A stretch of DNA of 64,000 bases from Bacteroidaceae bacterium. GTDB taxonomy: Bacteria; Bacteroidota; Bacteroidia; Bacteroidales; Bacteroidaceae. Positions 55,533-64,000 of the stretch are shown here, one piece after another. Where the stretch lies: contig JAFVTT010000027.1 of assembly GCA_017503065.1 (NCBI GenBank), positions 1 through 64,000 on the forward strand, in the 5' to 3' direction. The translations under genes and the position numbers were made by a program. Under the pieces are notes generated by a model, which ran no database searches, was not told the origin of the DNA, and saw only the letters and a list, made by a program, of their open reading frames with translations. Position 1 is the first letter of the stretch. The number at the start of each line of letters is the position of its first letter.

Positions 55533-56300
55533 TTATCCCATCTTTCCCGTCAGGTAAGCCTTGGTGCGCTCGTCCGAGGGGTTGGAGAACATGGTGGCGG
55601 TATCGCCATACTCCACCAGTTCGCCCAGGTACATGAACATGGACTTGGATGATATTCGCATCGCCTGTCCCATGTTGTGGGTAACGATGAGGATTGTCAC
55701 CTCCTTCTGGAGTTCCTGCATCAGTTCCTCTATGTGTGCCGTTGCTATGGGGTCGAGGGCAGAGGTGGGCTCGTCCATCAGCAGCACATCGGGTTTCATG
55801 GCCAGGGCACGGGCAATGCACAAACGCTGCTGCTGTCCACCGGAAAGGAACGTTCCCTTCTTGTTCAGCACGTCCTTCACCTCGTCCCACAGGGCAACGC
55901 TCCTGAGACAACGCTCCATGGTGGCATCCCTCTCGCTCTTGGAGAGGCTTATGCCGTTCAGAGTGAAGCCCGAAAGCACATTGTCGTAGATGCTCATGGT
56001 GGGGAACGGGGCAGGACGCTGGAACACCATGCCCACCTTGCGGCGCACGTCGATTGGCTGCATGGCAAGGATATTCTCGCCGTTCAGTAGGATTTCCCCG
56101 TCGACACGGATGTTGGGATAGAGGTTGTGCATGAGGTTTGCCGCACGCAACAGGGTTGACTTTCCGCATCCCGAAGGTCCCATGATGGCGGTGATGGTGT
56201 TTCGCTCTATTGCGGCCGACACGTACTTGACCGCCATTGTCTGCCTGGTGTATGACACACAGGTCTTCTTGAATTCAAGTATGGGTTTTACTGGTTCCAT
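55533..56300 (-). CDS. pstB: Phosphate ABC transporter ATP-binding protein
   Basis: PstB powers high-affinity phosphate uptake. The 255-residue ATPase has Walker A MGPSGCGKSTLLRAAN, the signature LSGGQQQRLCIARAL and Walker B DVLLMDEPTSALDP, with the H-loop in ILIVTHNMGQA. It overlaps pstA by 13 bp. phoU, often the next gene in other phyla, is absent here. Confidence 0.97.
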   Translation of the reverse strand: MEPVKPILEFKKTCVSYTRQTMAVKYVSAAIERNTITAIMGPSGCGKSTLLRAANLMHNLYPNIRVDGEILLNGENILAMQPIDVRRKVGMVFQRPAPFPTMSIYDNVLSGFTLNGISLSKSERDATMERCLRSVALWDEVKDVLNKKGTFLSGGQQQRLCIARALAMKPDVLLMDEPTSALDPIATAHIEELMQELQKEVTILIVTHNMGQAMRISSKSMFMYLGELVEYGDTATMFSNPSDERTKAYLTGKMG

Positions 56301-57154
56301 TTCTTTGCAAGGTATTTGGCAATGAGATTTAATGTTAGTACGAAGAGGAGCAGAAAAAGGGAGGCTCCCCAGATGAGTTCCTGCAGGTTGGGGTCATTGA
56401 AGAACTCCCATATGAGCAGGGGTACGGCCGAGATGGGTTTGTCCACCGACCAGCGTATCAGCGAGCATCCGAGGGCAGTGAACATGAGGGGTGCCGTTTC
56501 GCCTATGACACGGGAGATGGCAAGCAGCACGCCGGTGAAGATGCCTCCGAAGGCTGCCGGCAACTGCACCCTCAGCATTACGCGTGCATTGTTTCCTCCC
56601 AGGGCCAGGCCTGCCTCCTTGAGCGATGCGGGGAGTATCTTCAGCGTTTCCTCGGTGGAGCGTATGATGAGCGGAAGCATCATTATGAAGAGTGCCACGC
56701 TGCCGGCTATGGCCGAGTAGCCCTTCATGGGAACCACCACCCAGATGTAAGTGATGATGCCTATGATGACCGACGGCGTGCCCTGCAGGAGGTCGGTAAG
56801 GTAACTCACCGTCTGCGCAAAGCGGCTTTTCTGGTTCTCTGCCAGGAAGGCACCGCACAGGATGCCGGTGGGAACGGCAAACAGTACGGCCATGCCCAGC
56901 ATTATCATTGTTCCTATGATACCGTTGGCAATGCCTCCCGGGATAGGTTCTCCTGCCTCTATGGCCTTCATGGCCCTGTAGGCGGTGGGGGTGGCTTCCG
57001 TAAAGAACGACCACGAAAACTGGTCATATCCGCGCAACAGCACCTCCCCCAGGATGGCCAGCAGGGGAACTGCCGTCAGTGCGGCCAGCAGGCATACCGC
57101 CCACGTCATAAGCCTGTCCTTCAGCAGGCGGTTTTTTGTGTTCAGTGTAGTCAT
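56288..57154 (-). CDS. pstA: Phosphate ABC transporter permease PstA
   Basis: The 288-residue permease has about six membrane helices. The EAA-type loop is TLKILPASLKEAGLALGGNN, and TPSVIIGIITYIW follows the family pattern. It starts 3 bp after pstC and overlaps pstB, so the transporter genes are closely coupled. Confidence 0.96.
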   Translation of the reverse strand: MTTLNTKNRLLKDRLMTWAVCLLAALTAVPLLAILGEVLLRGYDQFSWSFFTEATPTAYRAMKAIEAGEPIPGGIANGIIGTMIMLGMAVLFAVPTGILCGAFLAENQKSRFAQTVSYLTDLLQGTPSVIIGIITYIWVVVPMKGYSAIAGSVALFIMMLPLIIRSTEETLKILPASLKEAGLALGGNNARVMLRVQLPAAFGGIFTGVLLAISRVIGETAPLMFTALGCSLIRWSVDKPISAVPLLIWEFFNDPNLQELIWGASLFLLLFVLTLNLIAKYLAKKWNQ

Positions 57155-57157
57155 AAT

Positions 57158-58015
57158 CTAAGATATTCTTGCTCGTTTGATCATAATCTTGCCCACCATG
57201 TTTATAAGGGCGGTGATAAGGAACAGGACAAGTCCTATGGCAATGAGCGAGGACAGGCGCAGGTCGCTGGCCTCTCCGAACTGGTTGGCTATGACGGATG
57301 CCATGGAATTGCCCGTGGAGGTGATGGATTCGGGGATGTTGTTGGTATTGCCTATGAGCATGGTCACGGTCATTGTCTCGCCCAAAGCGCGTCCTATGGC
57401 CAGCACGTAAGATGAGAATATGCCCGAACCTGCCACGGGGAAGACTACCTTGCGCACCACCTCGGCATGCGTGGCGCCAAGACTGTATGCACCCTCCTTC
57501 AGGTCGTTGGGCACCATCTTTATGAACTCGGCACTGAGCGACGAGGCGTATGGTATGATCATGATGGCCAGCACCAGCGAGGCGGTAAGGATGCCCGACC
57601 CCTGCTCGGAGATGTCCAGCGCCATGATGACGGGGCGCAGGGTGTAGAATCCCCAAAGGCCGTAGATGATGGAGGGGATGCCTGCCAGCAGGTCGGTAAC
57701 GGTGCCCAGTACGGCAGCCACCCGCGTGTCCCTGAAATACTCTCCCACGAACAGCGCCACGGGCAGGGAGAAGGGGATGCAGAAGGCGAGTGCCAGCAGG
57801 GTTGTCATCAGCGTGCCCGTGATGAAGGGCAAGGCACCGTATTGTTCGGCTCCATCGGTATAACTCCACTCGGAGGAAGTGAGGAAACGGAAGAAGCCGA
57901 AATACTCGAAAGCCTCGTAAGCGTCAGTGACGAGGGCGTAAACCACGCCCCCGCACACTACAGGTACTACCAATGCCGCTATAAAAAGGAATCCTCTGTA
58001 TAGTTTGTCATTCAT
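57158..58015 (-). CDS. pstC: Phosphate ABC transporter permease PstC
   Basis: The 285-residue permease has about six membrane helices. Landmarks are TDLLAGIPSIIYGLWGFYTL, the loop MVPNDLKEGAYSLGATHAE, and RALGETMTVTMLIGN. It follows pstS by 13 bp. Confidence 0.96.
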   Translation of the reverse strand: MNDKLYRGFLFIAALVVPVVCGGVVYALVTDAYEAFEYFGFFRFLTSSEWSYTDGAEQYGALPFITGTLMTTLLALAFCIPFSLPVALFVGEYFRDTRVAAVLGTVTDLLAGIPSIIYGLWGFYTLRPVIMALDISEQGSGILTASLVLAIMIIPYASSLSAEFIKMVPNDLKEGAYSLGATHAEVVRKVVFPVAGSGIFSSYVLAIGRALGETMTVTMLIGNTNNIPESITSTGNSMASVIANQFGEASDLRLSSLIAIGLVLFLITALINMVGKIMIKRARIS

Positions 58016-58028
58016 AGTTTCATGATTG

Positions 58029-59087
58029 TTACAGTATTGTCATTCCGTCATAGGTAACCGTCTGCAGGTTCTTCATGCTCTGCTCTCTGGCCTTTTCCGG
58101 AAGGGGTGCATAGTGCACCTCGGGGGCAATGCCCTGTGCCTCGTCGGAGAGTATGTAATTCAGCAGGTCCATGGTGGCAAGCGCCTGCTCCTTGGTACGG
58201 TCGGAATAGTTCTGCTCCTTGTAGATAATCATCCACGTGAATGTGGAGATGGGGTATGCACCTGCCGCATCGGCATTGGTGATGGAGCAACGGGTATCTG
58301 CCGGTATCTCGCCAGAGGCTGCGGCGGAAATGCTTTCTGCAGAAGGCTCTACAAACTCACCCTGCATGTTCTGTATCTTGGCATAGGCTATCTTCTGTGC
58401 AAAGGCATACTCGGAACCAACATAACCGATGGAGTTCTTTGTCTGCTTGATGATACCTGCCACGCCGGGATTGCCCTTGGCCGCCTGGCCTGAGGGGAAG
58501 TTGACGGATTTGCCCGTACCGAACTTCTCTTTCCACATGGGGCTTGCCTTCGTGAGATAGTCGGTGAACACAAAGGTGGTGCCGGAACCGTCAGAGCGGA
58601 AAACGGGGATGATTGCCTCCTCGGGCAGTGCTATGCCGGGGTTCAGCGCCGCCAGACGCTCATCATTCCACATCTTTATATTGCCGGCAAAAATATCGGC
58701 AATCACCTCGCCTGAAAGGTTGAGTTCGCCCACTCCATCAAGATTGTAGGCAAGAACCACCGCACCCATGCATGTGGGCACGTGAATCACCTCGGGCATA
58801 TCTGCCATCTCCTTGTCGGACAGAAAAGCATCGCTGCCTGCAAAGTCCACGATCTTGTCGCGCAGGTTGCGCACTCCGCCACCCGAACCTATGCCACCGT
58901 ATGCCACGGCATCGCCGTTGACCTGGGCAAACTGCTCGAACACCACATTGTAGAAAGGCAGGGGGAAGGTGGCACCTGCACCGGAAAGTTCCTGTGCCTC
59001 ACGTCCACCGGCAGAGGTATTGCCTCCGCATGATGCCACCACCATGGCAAGCAGCATCATTACAACTGAAAATACATTCTTTTTCAT
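58029..59087 (-). CDS. pstS: Phosphate-binding lipoprotein PstS
   Basis: The 352-residue phosphate-binding protein has a lipobox at VVASCGGNTS. Binding motifs are LSGAGATFPLPFYN, GIGSGGGVRNLRDKIVDFAGSDAFLS and PVFRSDGSGTTFVFTDYL. It delivers phosphate to PstCA. It is the second gene of the porin-pstSCAB operon, 29 bp downstream of the porin. Confidence 0.96.
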   Translation of the reverse strand: MKKNVFSVVMMLLAMVVASCGGNTSAGGREAQELSGAGATFPLPFYNVVFEQFAQVNGDAVAYGGIGSGGGVRNLRDKIVDFAGSDAFLSDKEMADMPEVIHVPTCMGAVVLAYNLDGVGELNLSGEVIADIFAGNIKMWNDERLAALNPGIALPEEAIIPVFRSDGSGTTFVFTDYLTKASPMWKEKFGTGKSVNFPSGQAAKGNPGVAGIIKQTKNSIGYVGSEYAFAQKIAYAKIQNMQGEFVEPSAESISAAASGEIPADTRCSITNADAAGAYPISTFTWMIIYKEQNYSDRTKEQALATMDLLNYILSDEAQGIAPEVHYAPLPEKAREQSMKNLQTVTYDGMTIL

Positions 59088-59116
59088 CTGTTTAATCTTT
59101 GTTTATGTATTAGACA

Positions 59117-60100
59117 TCAGATACCGAAGTAGCAACTTACGTATGCCGAATAGCGGTTGTCCGCACCGTCGGCCTTGAGCATGCTCATGCGGAAGTTGGG
59201 AGCCACCTTTATGTACTTCCATATCTTGAACTGCGCGCCCAGGATGGCGGCCGACTCGTCCTTGCTGACGTTCCACTTGTCCTTGGAATAGACATCGTCG
59301 AAACGTGCATAGAGGTCCACGTACTTGGAGAGTTTTGCAGAGGCAAACACCGAATAGCCGTACTGGTCGGCATCCTGCTTGTAGGAGGCGTTCCACATGT
59401 GGTTGTACTCAGCACCCACGGTGAACTTCTCCGTCTTGTAACCCATGAAGGCGGCCATGTTCACGATGTTCTTCTTGCCATCCTCGGCGGCTTCGTTCAA
59501 GCCTCCGTACAGGCGAATCTGGAAACCTTTCACCGGTGTCAGTGTCACGCCAAGACCATAGTTGAAACCGTCGTTCACCTGAATCTTCTTGTATCCCTCG
59601 CCGTTCACTATGATGGCGTCGGCAGAAATCCAGTCGGCGAACTTGTAGGATGCAGACAAACCGAGGTCGGCACTGCTTCCGAACTTATACTGGTCCTGGA
59701 AGGACTTCATGATATAGCGGTAGCCCCAGAACTTTTCCTGGAAGTTGAACTGAGTGGTGGAGATGAGACCGCCGTTCAGTGTCAACTTGTTCTTCTTCCA
59801 CGAAACCATAGCATTCTTGATGTACACGATGCGATGATAGTCGTCCACCTTGGAGGACTTGCCTATGTCCACCACACCCTTCACGGAAAGTCCCTTGCCG
59901 AAATTGTGCTCGTAGCCAAGGTAACTTCTGTCCAACTCGAAACCGCGGTCGTCATTGTCAGCACCGAAACCCGTGTGCAGATTGGTGAAGACCTGCAGAA
60001 TCACTTTGCCTTTCGGCTCCTCTTTCACTTTGGTATCCTGGGCCTGTGCCACGATACCCATGCCGGCCAATGCCAGGGCAATAAACATTTTTTTCATCAT
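59117..60100 (-). CDS. Outer membrane porin of the phosphate operon
   Basis: The 327-residue beta-barrel has a signal peptide (1-20, ending AQAQ). Alternating hydrophobic strands follow, ending with the aromatic residue of SAYVSCYFGI. DNDDRGFELDRSYLGYEHNFG and repeated charged loops resemble OprO/OprP-type and related Bacteroidetes porins. Its place as first gene before pstSCAB, downstream of a candidate PHO box, suggests phosphate or polyphosphate passage. Selectivity cannot be read from sequence. Confidence 0.8.
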   Translation of the reverse strand: MMKKMFIALALAGMGIVAQAQDTKVKEEPKGKVILQVFTNLHTGFGADNDDRGFELDRSYLGYEHNFGKGLSVKGVVDIGKSSKVDDYHRIVYIKNAMVSWKKNKLTLNGGLISTTQFNFQEKFWGYRYIMKSFQDQYKFGSSADLGLSASYKFADWISADAIIVNGEGYKKIQVNDGFNYGLGVTLTPVKGFQIRLYGGLNEAAEDGKKNIVNMAAFMGYKTEKFTVGAEYNHMWNASYKQDADQYGYSVFASAKLSKYVDLYARFDDVYSKDKWNVSKDESAAILGAQFKIWKYIKVAPNFRMSMLKADGADNRYSAYVSCYFGI

Positions 60101-60128
60101 ATTGTTCTGTCCTTTTGTTTGGACACCG

Positions 60129-60163
60129 CAAAAGTAGGGGTATAATGTTTCAATATTGTTTCA
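60129..60163 (-). promoter_or_regulatory. Candidate PHO box and -7 element of the porin-pst operon
   Basis: On the minus strand TGAAACA-ATAT-TGAAACA (60163-60146) is an exact 7-bp direct repeat with a 4-bp AT spacer, the architecture of a PhoB box. Nine bp downstream is TACTTTTG (60136-60129), a -7 match. No TTTG -33 element is present, as expected when PhoB replaces it. phoB is the divergent neighbour. Confidence 0.6.
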
Positions 60164-60183
60164 AAAAAGTTAGGCTTTGGTTA

Positions 60184-60234
60184 AAACCCAAATCGGCCAT
60201 TAGACTGTTATGCGCTAATGACCGATTTGGGTTT
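60184..60234. repeat. Palindrome of the CCCAAATCGGTCATTAG family, short form
   Basis: Arms of 20 bp (60184-60203 and 60215-60234) with one mismatch flank the loop ACTGTTATGCG. This is the uninterrupted form of the palindrome at 26866-27032. It lies between divergent genes, so it is not acting as a simple terminator here. Confidence 0.85.
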
Positions 60235-60313
60235 ATAGCGACACAGGCACACGGTATATGTTACATTTTTATTAAATCTCCCGGCAGATGGCGCAAGGTA
60301 TGCTTTTTATCAC

Positions 60314-60321
60314 TATTTTTG
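60314..60321 (+). promoter_or_regulatory. phoB -7 box
   Basis: TATTTTTG fits the -7 consensus 39 bp before the phoB ATG. No TTTG lies at the right distance upstream. Confidence 0.4.
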
Positions 60322-60359
60322 CACCGTGATAGCATTGTATATATAAATAAGGTACGGGC

Positions 60360-61055
60360 ATGACAACAAAGCGCATACTGATAGTGGACGACGAGGAGAC
60401 GTTGTGCGAGGTGCTGAAACTGAACCTGGAGAACGAGGGCTATGACGTGGACACGGCCTTCAGTGCCGAACAGGCCATGACCTACAACCTGAAGTCCTAT
60501 TCGGTTGTCCTGCTGGATATTATGATGGGCGAGATAAGCGGGATAAGGATGGCCAAGATGATGAAGGCGGATGTCTCCACGGCAGACATACCCATAATCT
60601 TCTGCACGGCACGTGACACTGAGGACGACATGGTAATGGGGCTTAACCTGGGGGCGGACGACTATATCGTCAAGCCCTATACCATACGCAACGTGATTGC
60701 ACGCATCAGAAGCGTGCTCAGACGTACGTCAGGGCACAAGACGCCACAGGTGCAAACGAAGACAAACACCCTTGTGGTGGAGGGCCTGCACCTCGACCTG
60801 GAGTTCAAGCGTTGCCTGGTGGACGGCACCGAGGTGAAACTGACCAGAAAGGAATTCGAGTTGCTTGCCTACCTCATCTCCCACCGCGGGCGTGTGTGCA
60901 GTAGGGAGCAGATCCTGAGCCGCGTGTGGAGCGACGAGGTGGTGGTGCTCGACCGCACCATTGACGTCAACATCACCAGATTGCGCTCCAAGATAGGTCC
61001 CTATGGGGCATACATCGTCACCAAATCAGGTTATGGCTATGGCTTCCGCGATTAG
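60360..61055 (+). CDS. phoB: PhoB-type response regulator
   Basis: The 231-residue OmpR-class regulator has a receiver domain with acidic pocket VDDEE, phospho-acceptor D53 in VVLLDIMMGEISG, and Lys in DDYIVKPYTIRN. A winged helix-turn-helix follows (about 135-230, KLTRKEFELLAYLISHRGRVCSREQILSRVW and VDVNITRLRSKIG). Next to the pst operon and a histidine kinase, it is the likely activator of phosphate uptake. It overlaps the kinase start by 17 bp. Confidence 0.92.
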   Translation: MTTKRILIVDDEETLCEVLKLNLENEGYDVDTAFSAEQAMTYNLKSYSVVLLDIMMGEISGIRMAKMMKADVSTADIPIIFCTARDTEDDMVMGLNLGADDYIVKPYTIRNVIARIRSVLRRTSGHKTPQVQTKTNTLVVEGLHLDLEFKRCLVDGTEVKLTRKEFELLAYLISHRGRVCSREQILSRVWSDEVVVLDRTIDVNITRLRSKIGPYGAYIVTKSGYGYGFRD

Positions 61056-62487
61056 ATTTTCCTACCATAGGCGGCTCTTCCTGATGCTGCTCTCCTTTTC
61101 ATGGACGATAATCCTCCTGTCCATAGGGTTCCAGTACATGAGGGAGAAGCAGTACAAGTCCGACTTCCTCAGCGCTCAACTCCAGCAGTACAACCGCCAC
61201 CTGCTTGAAACCGTGGAGGAGGGCCTGCCCTACGAGGAGTACATCGCCCAGCACGAAAAACCGTTCGACAACCTGCGCGTATCCATAATAACCCTGTCGG
61301 GGGCGGTGGTGTACGACAACATGATTCCCCTGGATTCGCTGGACAACCACATCGGGCGTCCCGAGATAGCGGAGGCATACAAGCACGGCAGCGCCTACCA
61401 CATCGGGCGCCAGTCGGCAAGCGACGGACGCGAGTACTTCTACTCCGCCACACGCGGCCAACGTGTCATCGTGCGCACGGCCATACCATATTCCGCCACA
61501 CTGAAGGAAATGCTCAGCGCCGATATGACCTTCCTTGGCGTGATGATAACCATAAGCCTCATCATGAGCATAATAGCCTACTTCACCACCCGACCTCTGG
61601 GCAAGACCATAGAACGCCTGAACCGCTTTGCCGCCAAGGCTGAGCGTGGCGAGGCCTTCGACGAGGGGGAAGCCTTCCCCAACGACGAGTTAGGTTCCAT
61701 CTCCAAGCATATCGTCAGGCTCTACACACGCTTGCAACAGACCATCAGGGACAGGGATCTGGCACATGAATCTGCTATGCGCGAGGAGCAGGAGAAGATA
61801 CGCATAAAACGCCAACTGACCAACAACATCAACCACGAACTGAAAACCCCCATAGCCTCCATACAGGTGTGCCTGGAAACACTGCTCTCCGGCATCAGCC
61901 TCACGGAAGAGAAACGTCAGGAACTTATCGGAAGATGCTACACCCACAACGAGCGTCTGCGCCGCCTGCTGGCAGACGTAGCGCTGATTACCCGCATGGA
62001 GGACGGAAGCCAACTCATCGGTTCCGAACCCGTGGTGCTGAACGACATCATAAGCGAGATAGCGGAGGAACTGGAAATCCTTCCGGAGGAGGAAAGCATG
62101 CAACTGCATAGCAACCTCGACACCCCCGTGACGATAAACGGCAATCCCTCGCTGATAGGTTCCATCTTCCGGAACCTCACGGAGAATGCCATAGCCTACT
62201 CGGGAGGCAGGAACATATACATCACGCTCATGGAAAAGACAGAGGACAGTTGCGCCATACGCTTTGAGGACGACGGCACGGGTGTGGGCGAGGAACATCT
62301 GCCGCGCCTCTTCGAGCGCTTCTACCGCATAGACAAGGGCCGTTCCCGCAACATGGGAGGGACAGGCCTGGGCCTGGCCATAGTAAAGCATGCCGTCCTC
62401 TTCCACGGCGGAAACATAACCGCCAGCAACCGCAAGGAGGGAGGCCTGAGGTTTGACATCCAACTGAAAAGCATCGGCAAACAATAA
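61039..62487 (+). CDS. phoR: PhoR-type sensor histidine kinase
   Basis: The kinase has about 482 residues from this ATG (a second ATG lies 6 bp upstream). Two membrane helices (about 14-33 and 160-182) enclose a periplasmic sensor region. A HAMP-like segment follows (TTRPLGKTIERLNRFAAKAERGE). The phospho-acceptor is His266 in NNINHELKTPIASIQ. The ATPase has RNLTENAIAYS (N box), DDGTGVGEEHL and GGTGLGLAIVKHAV. With phoB and pstSCAB it forms a phosphate-sensing unit. An extended sensor domain is present, unlike short E. coli PhoR. Confidence 0.9.
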   Translation: MASAIRFSYHRRLFLMLLSFSWTIILLSIGFQYMREKQYKSDFLSAQLQQYNRHLLETVEEGLPYEEYIAQHEKPFDNLRVSIITLSGAVVYDNMIPLDSLDNHIGRPEIAEAYKHGSAYHIGRQSASDGREYFYSATRGQRVIVRTAIPYSATLKEMLSADMTFLGVMITISLIMSIIAYFTTRPLGKTIERLNRFAAKAERGEAFDEGEAFPNDELGSISKHIVRLYTRLQQTIRDRDLAHESAMREEQEKIRIKRQLTNNINHELKTPIASIQVCLETLLSGISLTEEKRQELIGRCYTHNERLRRLLADVALITRMEDGSQLIGSEPVVLNDIISEIAEELEILPEEESMQLHSNLDTPVTINGNPSLIGSIFRNLTENAIAYSGGRNIYITLMEKTEDSCAIRFEDDGTGVGEEHLPRLFERFYRIDKGRSRNMGGTGLGLAIVKHAVLFHGGNITASNRKEGGLRFDIQLKSIGKQ

Positions 62488-63071
62488 CCGCCACGCAAAC
62501 GTATTCCGCAAGTTTACCGCCCACCAAACGATAATTTCCTTAAGGGCTTAATATGATATTATTGAACCCAGCCTGTTTAGTTGGGGGGTATTAGAAAAGC
62601 CAATCTGCCTCGCCATTCAGATGTACATTCCATTGGTAATAAAGATAAACCCGAATCGGGTTTAATCAGAACTACACTATGCAAAAGTTACAAGAACGAT
62701 ACGTATAAGCAAAAACAGCACTTCCTATAAAATAAATCCAATATTGTGGAGTATTGTACCAAGCATTGCGTAGCATTGTACTAAATGTTAAGTATAATTG
62801 TACTCAGTATTGGGTACAATTATATAAACATGTATTTCACATATTTATTTCCTTGTCTTAATACTTTTAGTAAGCGTACATTGTACTTTAGCACAAAAGA
62901 CTATTTTTGCCCCTTTCCTCTATTGTCAAAAATAATTGCTTGAAGGAACGGTATCATAAATCATGAATCATGAAATAGTATGATGATAAGCATGATTTCT
63001 ACTTTTGAGAGGGATGAATCCTAATGACAAGAACGCTTCCCCGTGTTCCTTAGTGTATATCTCAATGTAGT

Positions 63072-63119
63072 GACGCTGCGTGCAGCGTCCGTTTTGTTTG
63101 TCGTTCTCGGACGCTGCAC
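63072..63119. repeat. Mutually exclusive GC-rich hairpins
   Basis: GACGCTGC-GT-GCAGCGTC (63072-63089) is a perfect palindrome. Its right half, extended as GTGCAGCGTCCG (63080-63091), also pairs perfectly with CGGACGCTGCAC (63108-63119). The two structures cannot form together. Confidence 0.75.
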
Positions 63120-63365
63120 TCACTTATTCGTAACATTGACCTGTCGGCCTACGGTTCGTCGGTTATTCGCCTTCGCTCATCAAGCTACGCAAGTCGGGAA
63201 TAAAAGTTTACCAAAATTGCGATTCTTCAGGCAATTTAGGCTAATACGCAAGGCAACCGTGAGTATTGTCATGCTCTAAGATATTGATAAACAGATGGTA
63301 ACGCAACGGCAATTCTTGGCAACTAAAACAATAGAGGTAATGCAGATGTTTTTTATATAATTCAA

Positions 63366-63373
63366 TAATTTTG
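63366..63373 (+). promoter_or_regulatory. -7 box upstream of the last gene
   Basis: TAATTTTG fits the -7 consensus 56 bp before the ATG at 63429. The -33 element is not clear. Confidence 0.45.
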
Positions 63374-63428
63374 CATCGGTAACTGAAAACTTATATTATG
63401 AAATAGTTGTTGTTCTTACTGGTGACTA

Positions 63429-64000
63429 ATGAAGAAATATATATTACAGTTGGACTATTTGAAAAGCATCTTTATCATTTTGATGATTTTATTTCATTTG
63501 GTTTATATTGGTGATACTTATCCTTATTTGAAGAAGGTCGTTTATACATTCCACATGCCTATCTTTCTTGTACTTTCAGGTTACTTGTCAAGGACAGACA
63601 AGAGTATAAAACAATTCACTGTGAATTTTTGGTGGCTTTTCCTGCCATATTCCATTATGGAGTTTGGGTATGTCCTTGTTGCCTCTATTATACCTGTCAG
63701 AGAACAAATTGGTGATTTGAGTATCGTCAATATTATTAGAACGATTCTAATAGAACCAGTCGGTCCGTATTGGTATTTGCACACATTGCTGTTGTGCAGA
63801 ACAGTACATTTTACCATTGTCAGATTGTTTCAACGAAAAGTGGATGATTTTGGACTTCTGATTATTCTCGGACTTTGTTTTTGGGGAATCTCGCAAGTTG
63901 CCGGTCTTATCGTATTCTCTTATTCAATGTTCTTTTGGGTTGGTGTTAGTTTGCGTGTTTTAAACTTTGATTTCCTAACATGGTTTTCTCCTTCTGCATG
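63429..64000 (+). CDS. Acyltransferase 3 family protein, N-terminal part (runs off window)
   Basis: The visible 190 residues start MKKYILQLDYLKSIFIILMI and continue LFHLVYIGDTYPYL. The Leu-Asp-Tyr-Leu-Lys start and the His on helix 1 are typical of the acyltransferase 3 superfamily. FHMPIFLVLSGYLSRTD and PYWYLHTLLLCR are further family landmarks. Five or six membrane helices are visible. The gene is AT-rich compared with the housekeeping genes, suggesting accessory or surface-polysaccharide DNA to the right. The product may acetylate a glycan. Confidence 0.8.
   Translation, partial: MKKYILQLDYLKSIFIILMILFHLVYIGDTYPYLKKVVYTFHMPIFLVLSGYLSRTDKSIKQFTVNFWWLFLPYSIMEFGYVLVASIIPVREQIGDLSIVNIIRTILIEPVGPYWYLHTLLLCRTVHFTIVRLFQRKVDDFGLLIILGLCFWGISQVAGLIVFSYSMFFWVGVSLRVLNFDFLTWFSPSA

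Larger units (their letters stand above)
62488..63428. other. Gene-poor AT-rich region
   Basis: No convincing gene is seen. A perfect 17-bp palindrome AAACCCGA-A-TCGGGTTT (62647-62663) may be a collapsed member of the CCCAAATCGG family. Several ATTGTAC/GTACAAT motifs (62757-62885) include the pair AATTGTAC and GTACAATT about ten bases apart near 62800-62826. A GC-rich hairpin pair lies at 63072-63119. A short frame at 63043-63279 has no family match. Confidence 0.6.

Noticed and set aside
63043..63279. 78-residue frame in the gene-poor right region
   Set aside because: It spans the competing hairpins, has no family match that I recognise and no promoter. It may be part of a dispersed repeat, but that cannot be shown here.

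Overview
The window reads as a chromosomal segment of a Bacteroidales bacterium, probably Prevotellaceae or Bacteroidaceae. The support is the Bacteroidetes promoter form (TTTG, about 20 nt, TAnnTTTG) upstream of several genes, type IX secretion genes (porW, porX), a fused secDF, 2-oxoglutarate:ferredoxin oxidoreductase, ATP-type PEP carboxykinase, a FimB/Mfa2-like lipoprotein, and many lipoproteins. No rRNA is present, so I do not name a species.

Layout. 0.2-5.5 kb: a GH20 hexosaminidase and mutS, both on the minus strand, separated by a block of intergenic repeats. 5.5-12.2 kb: an AT-richer accessory stretch. It holds a composite repeat with a possible small gene, an IS66 remnant cut by a palindrome, a group II intron domain V-like hairpin, and a four-gene envelope operon (two LPP20-like proteins, a transglutaminase-like protein, a repeat lipoprotein). 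It ends at tRNA-Pro, beside nested repeats that look like integrase arm sites. 12.4-26.6 kb: aroA, a small conserved gene, porW, porX, leuS, two YitT transporters, rdgB and a fimbrial lipoprotein. 26.6-31.1 kb: a second copy of the composite repeat, an acyltransferase, a Crp/Fnr regulator, pckA and an orphan BlaI regulator. 31.3-37.2 kb: acpP-fabF-rnc-GH3-lipoprotein. 37.4-45.2 kb: dsbD, hup, a rhomboid protease, an endonuclease-family protein and secDF. 45.2-55.5 kb: tRNA-Arg-korAB, tyrS, tRNA-Gln, miaB, then ftsX-DUF3098-uppP-truB-queA-folK. 55.5-62.5 kb: a complete phosphate module, with porin-pstSCAB divergent from phoB-phoR. 62.5-64 kb: gene-poor AT-rich DNA and the 5' part of an acyltransferase gene.

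How the genes work together. The phosphate module carries a candidate PHO box (two 7-bp direct repeats with a 4-bp AT spacer) placed as expected before the porin-pst promoter. porW and porX are regulatory and accessory parts of the type IX secretion system whose other genes lie elsewhere. acpP-fabF-rnc and ftsX-to-folK are housekeeping operons.

The most unusual content is non-genic or tiny. A roughly 400-bp composite repeat at 5.7-6.1 kb and 26.6-27.0 kb contains a short reading frame whose two copies differ mostly at third codon positions. A palindrome family with core CCCAAATCGGTCATTAG occurs three times. Several families of 7-10 nt intergenic repeats sit between head-to-tail genes.
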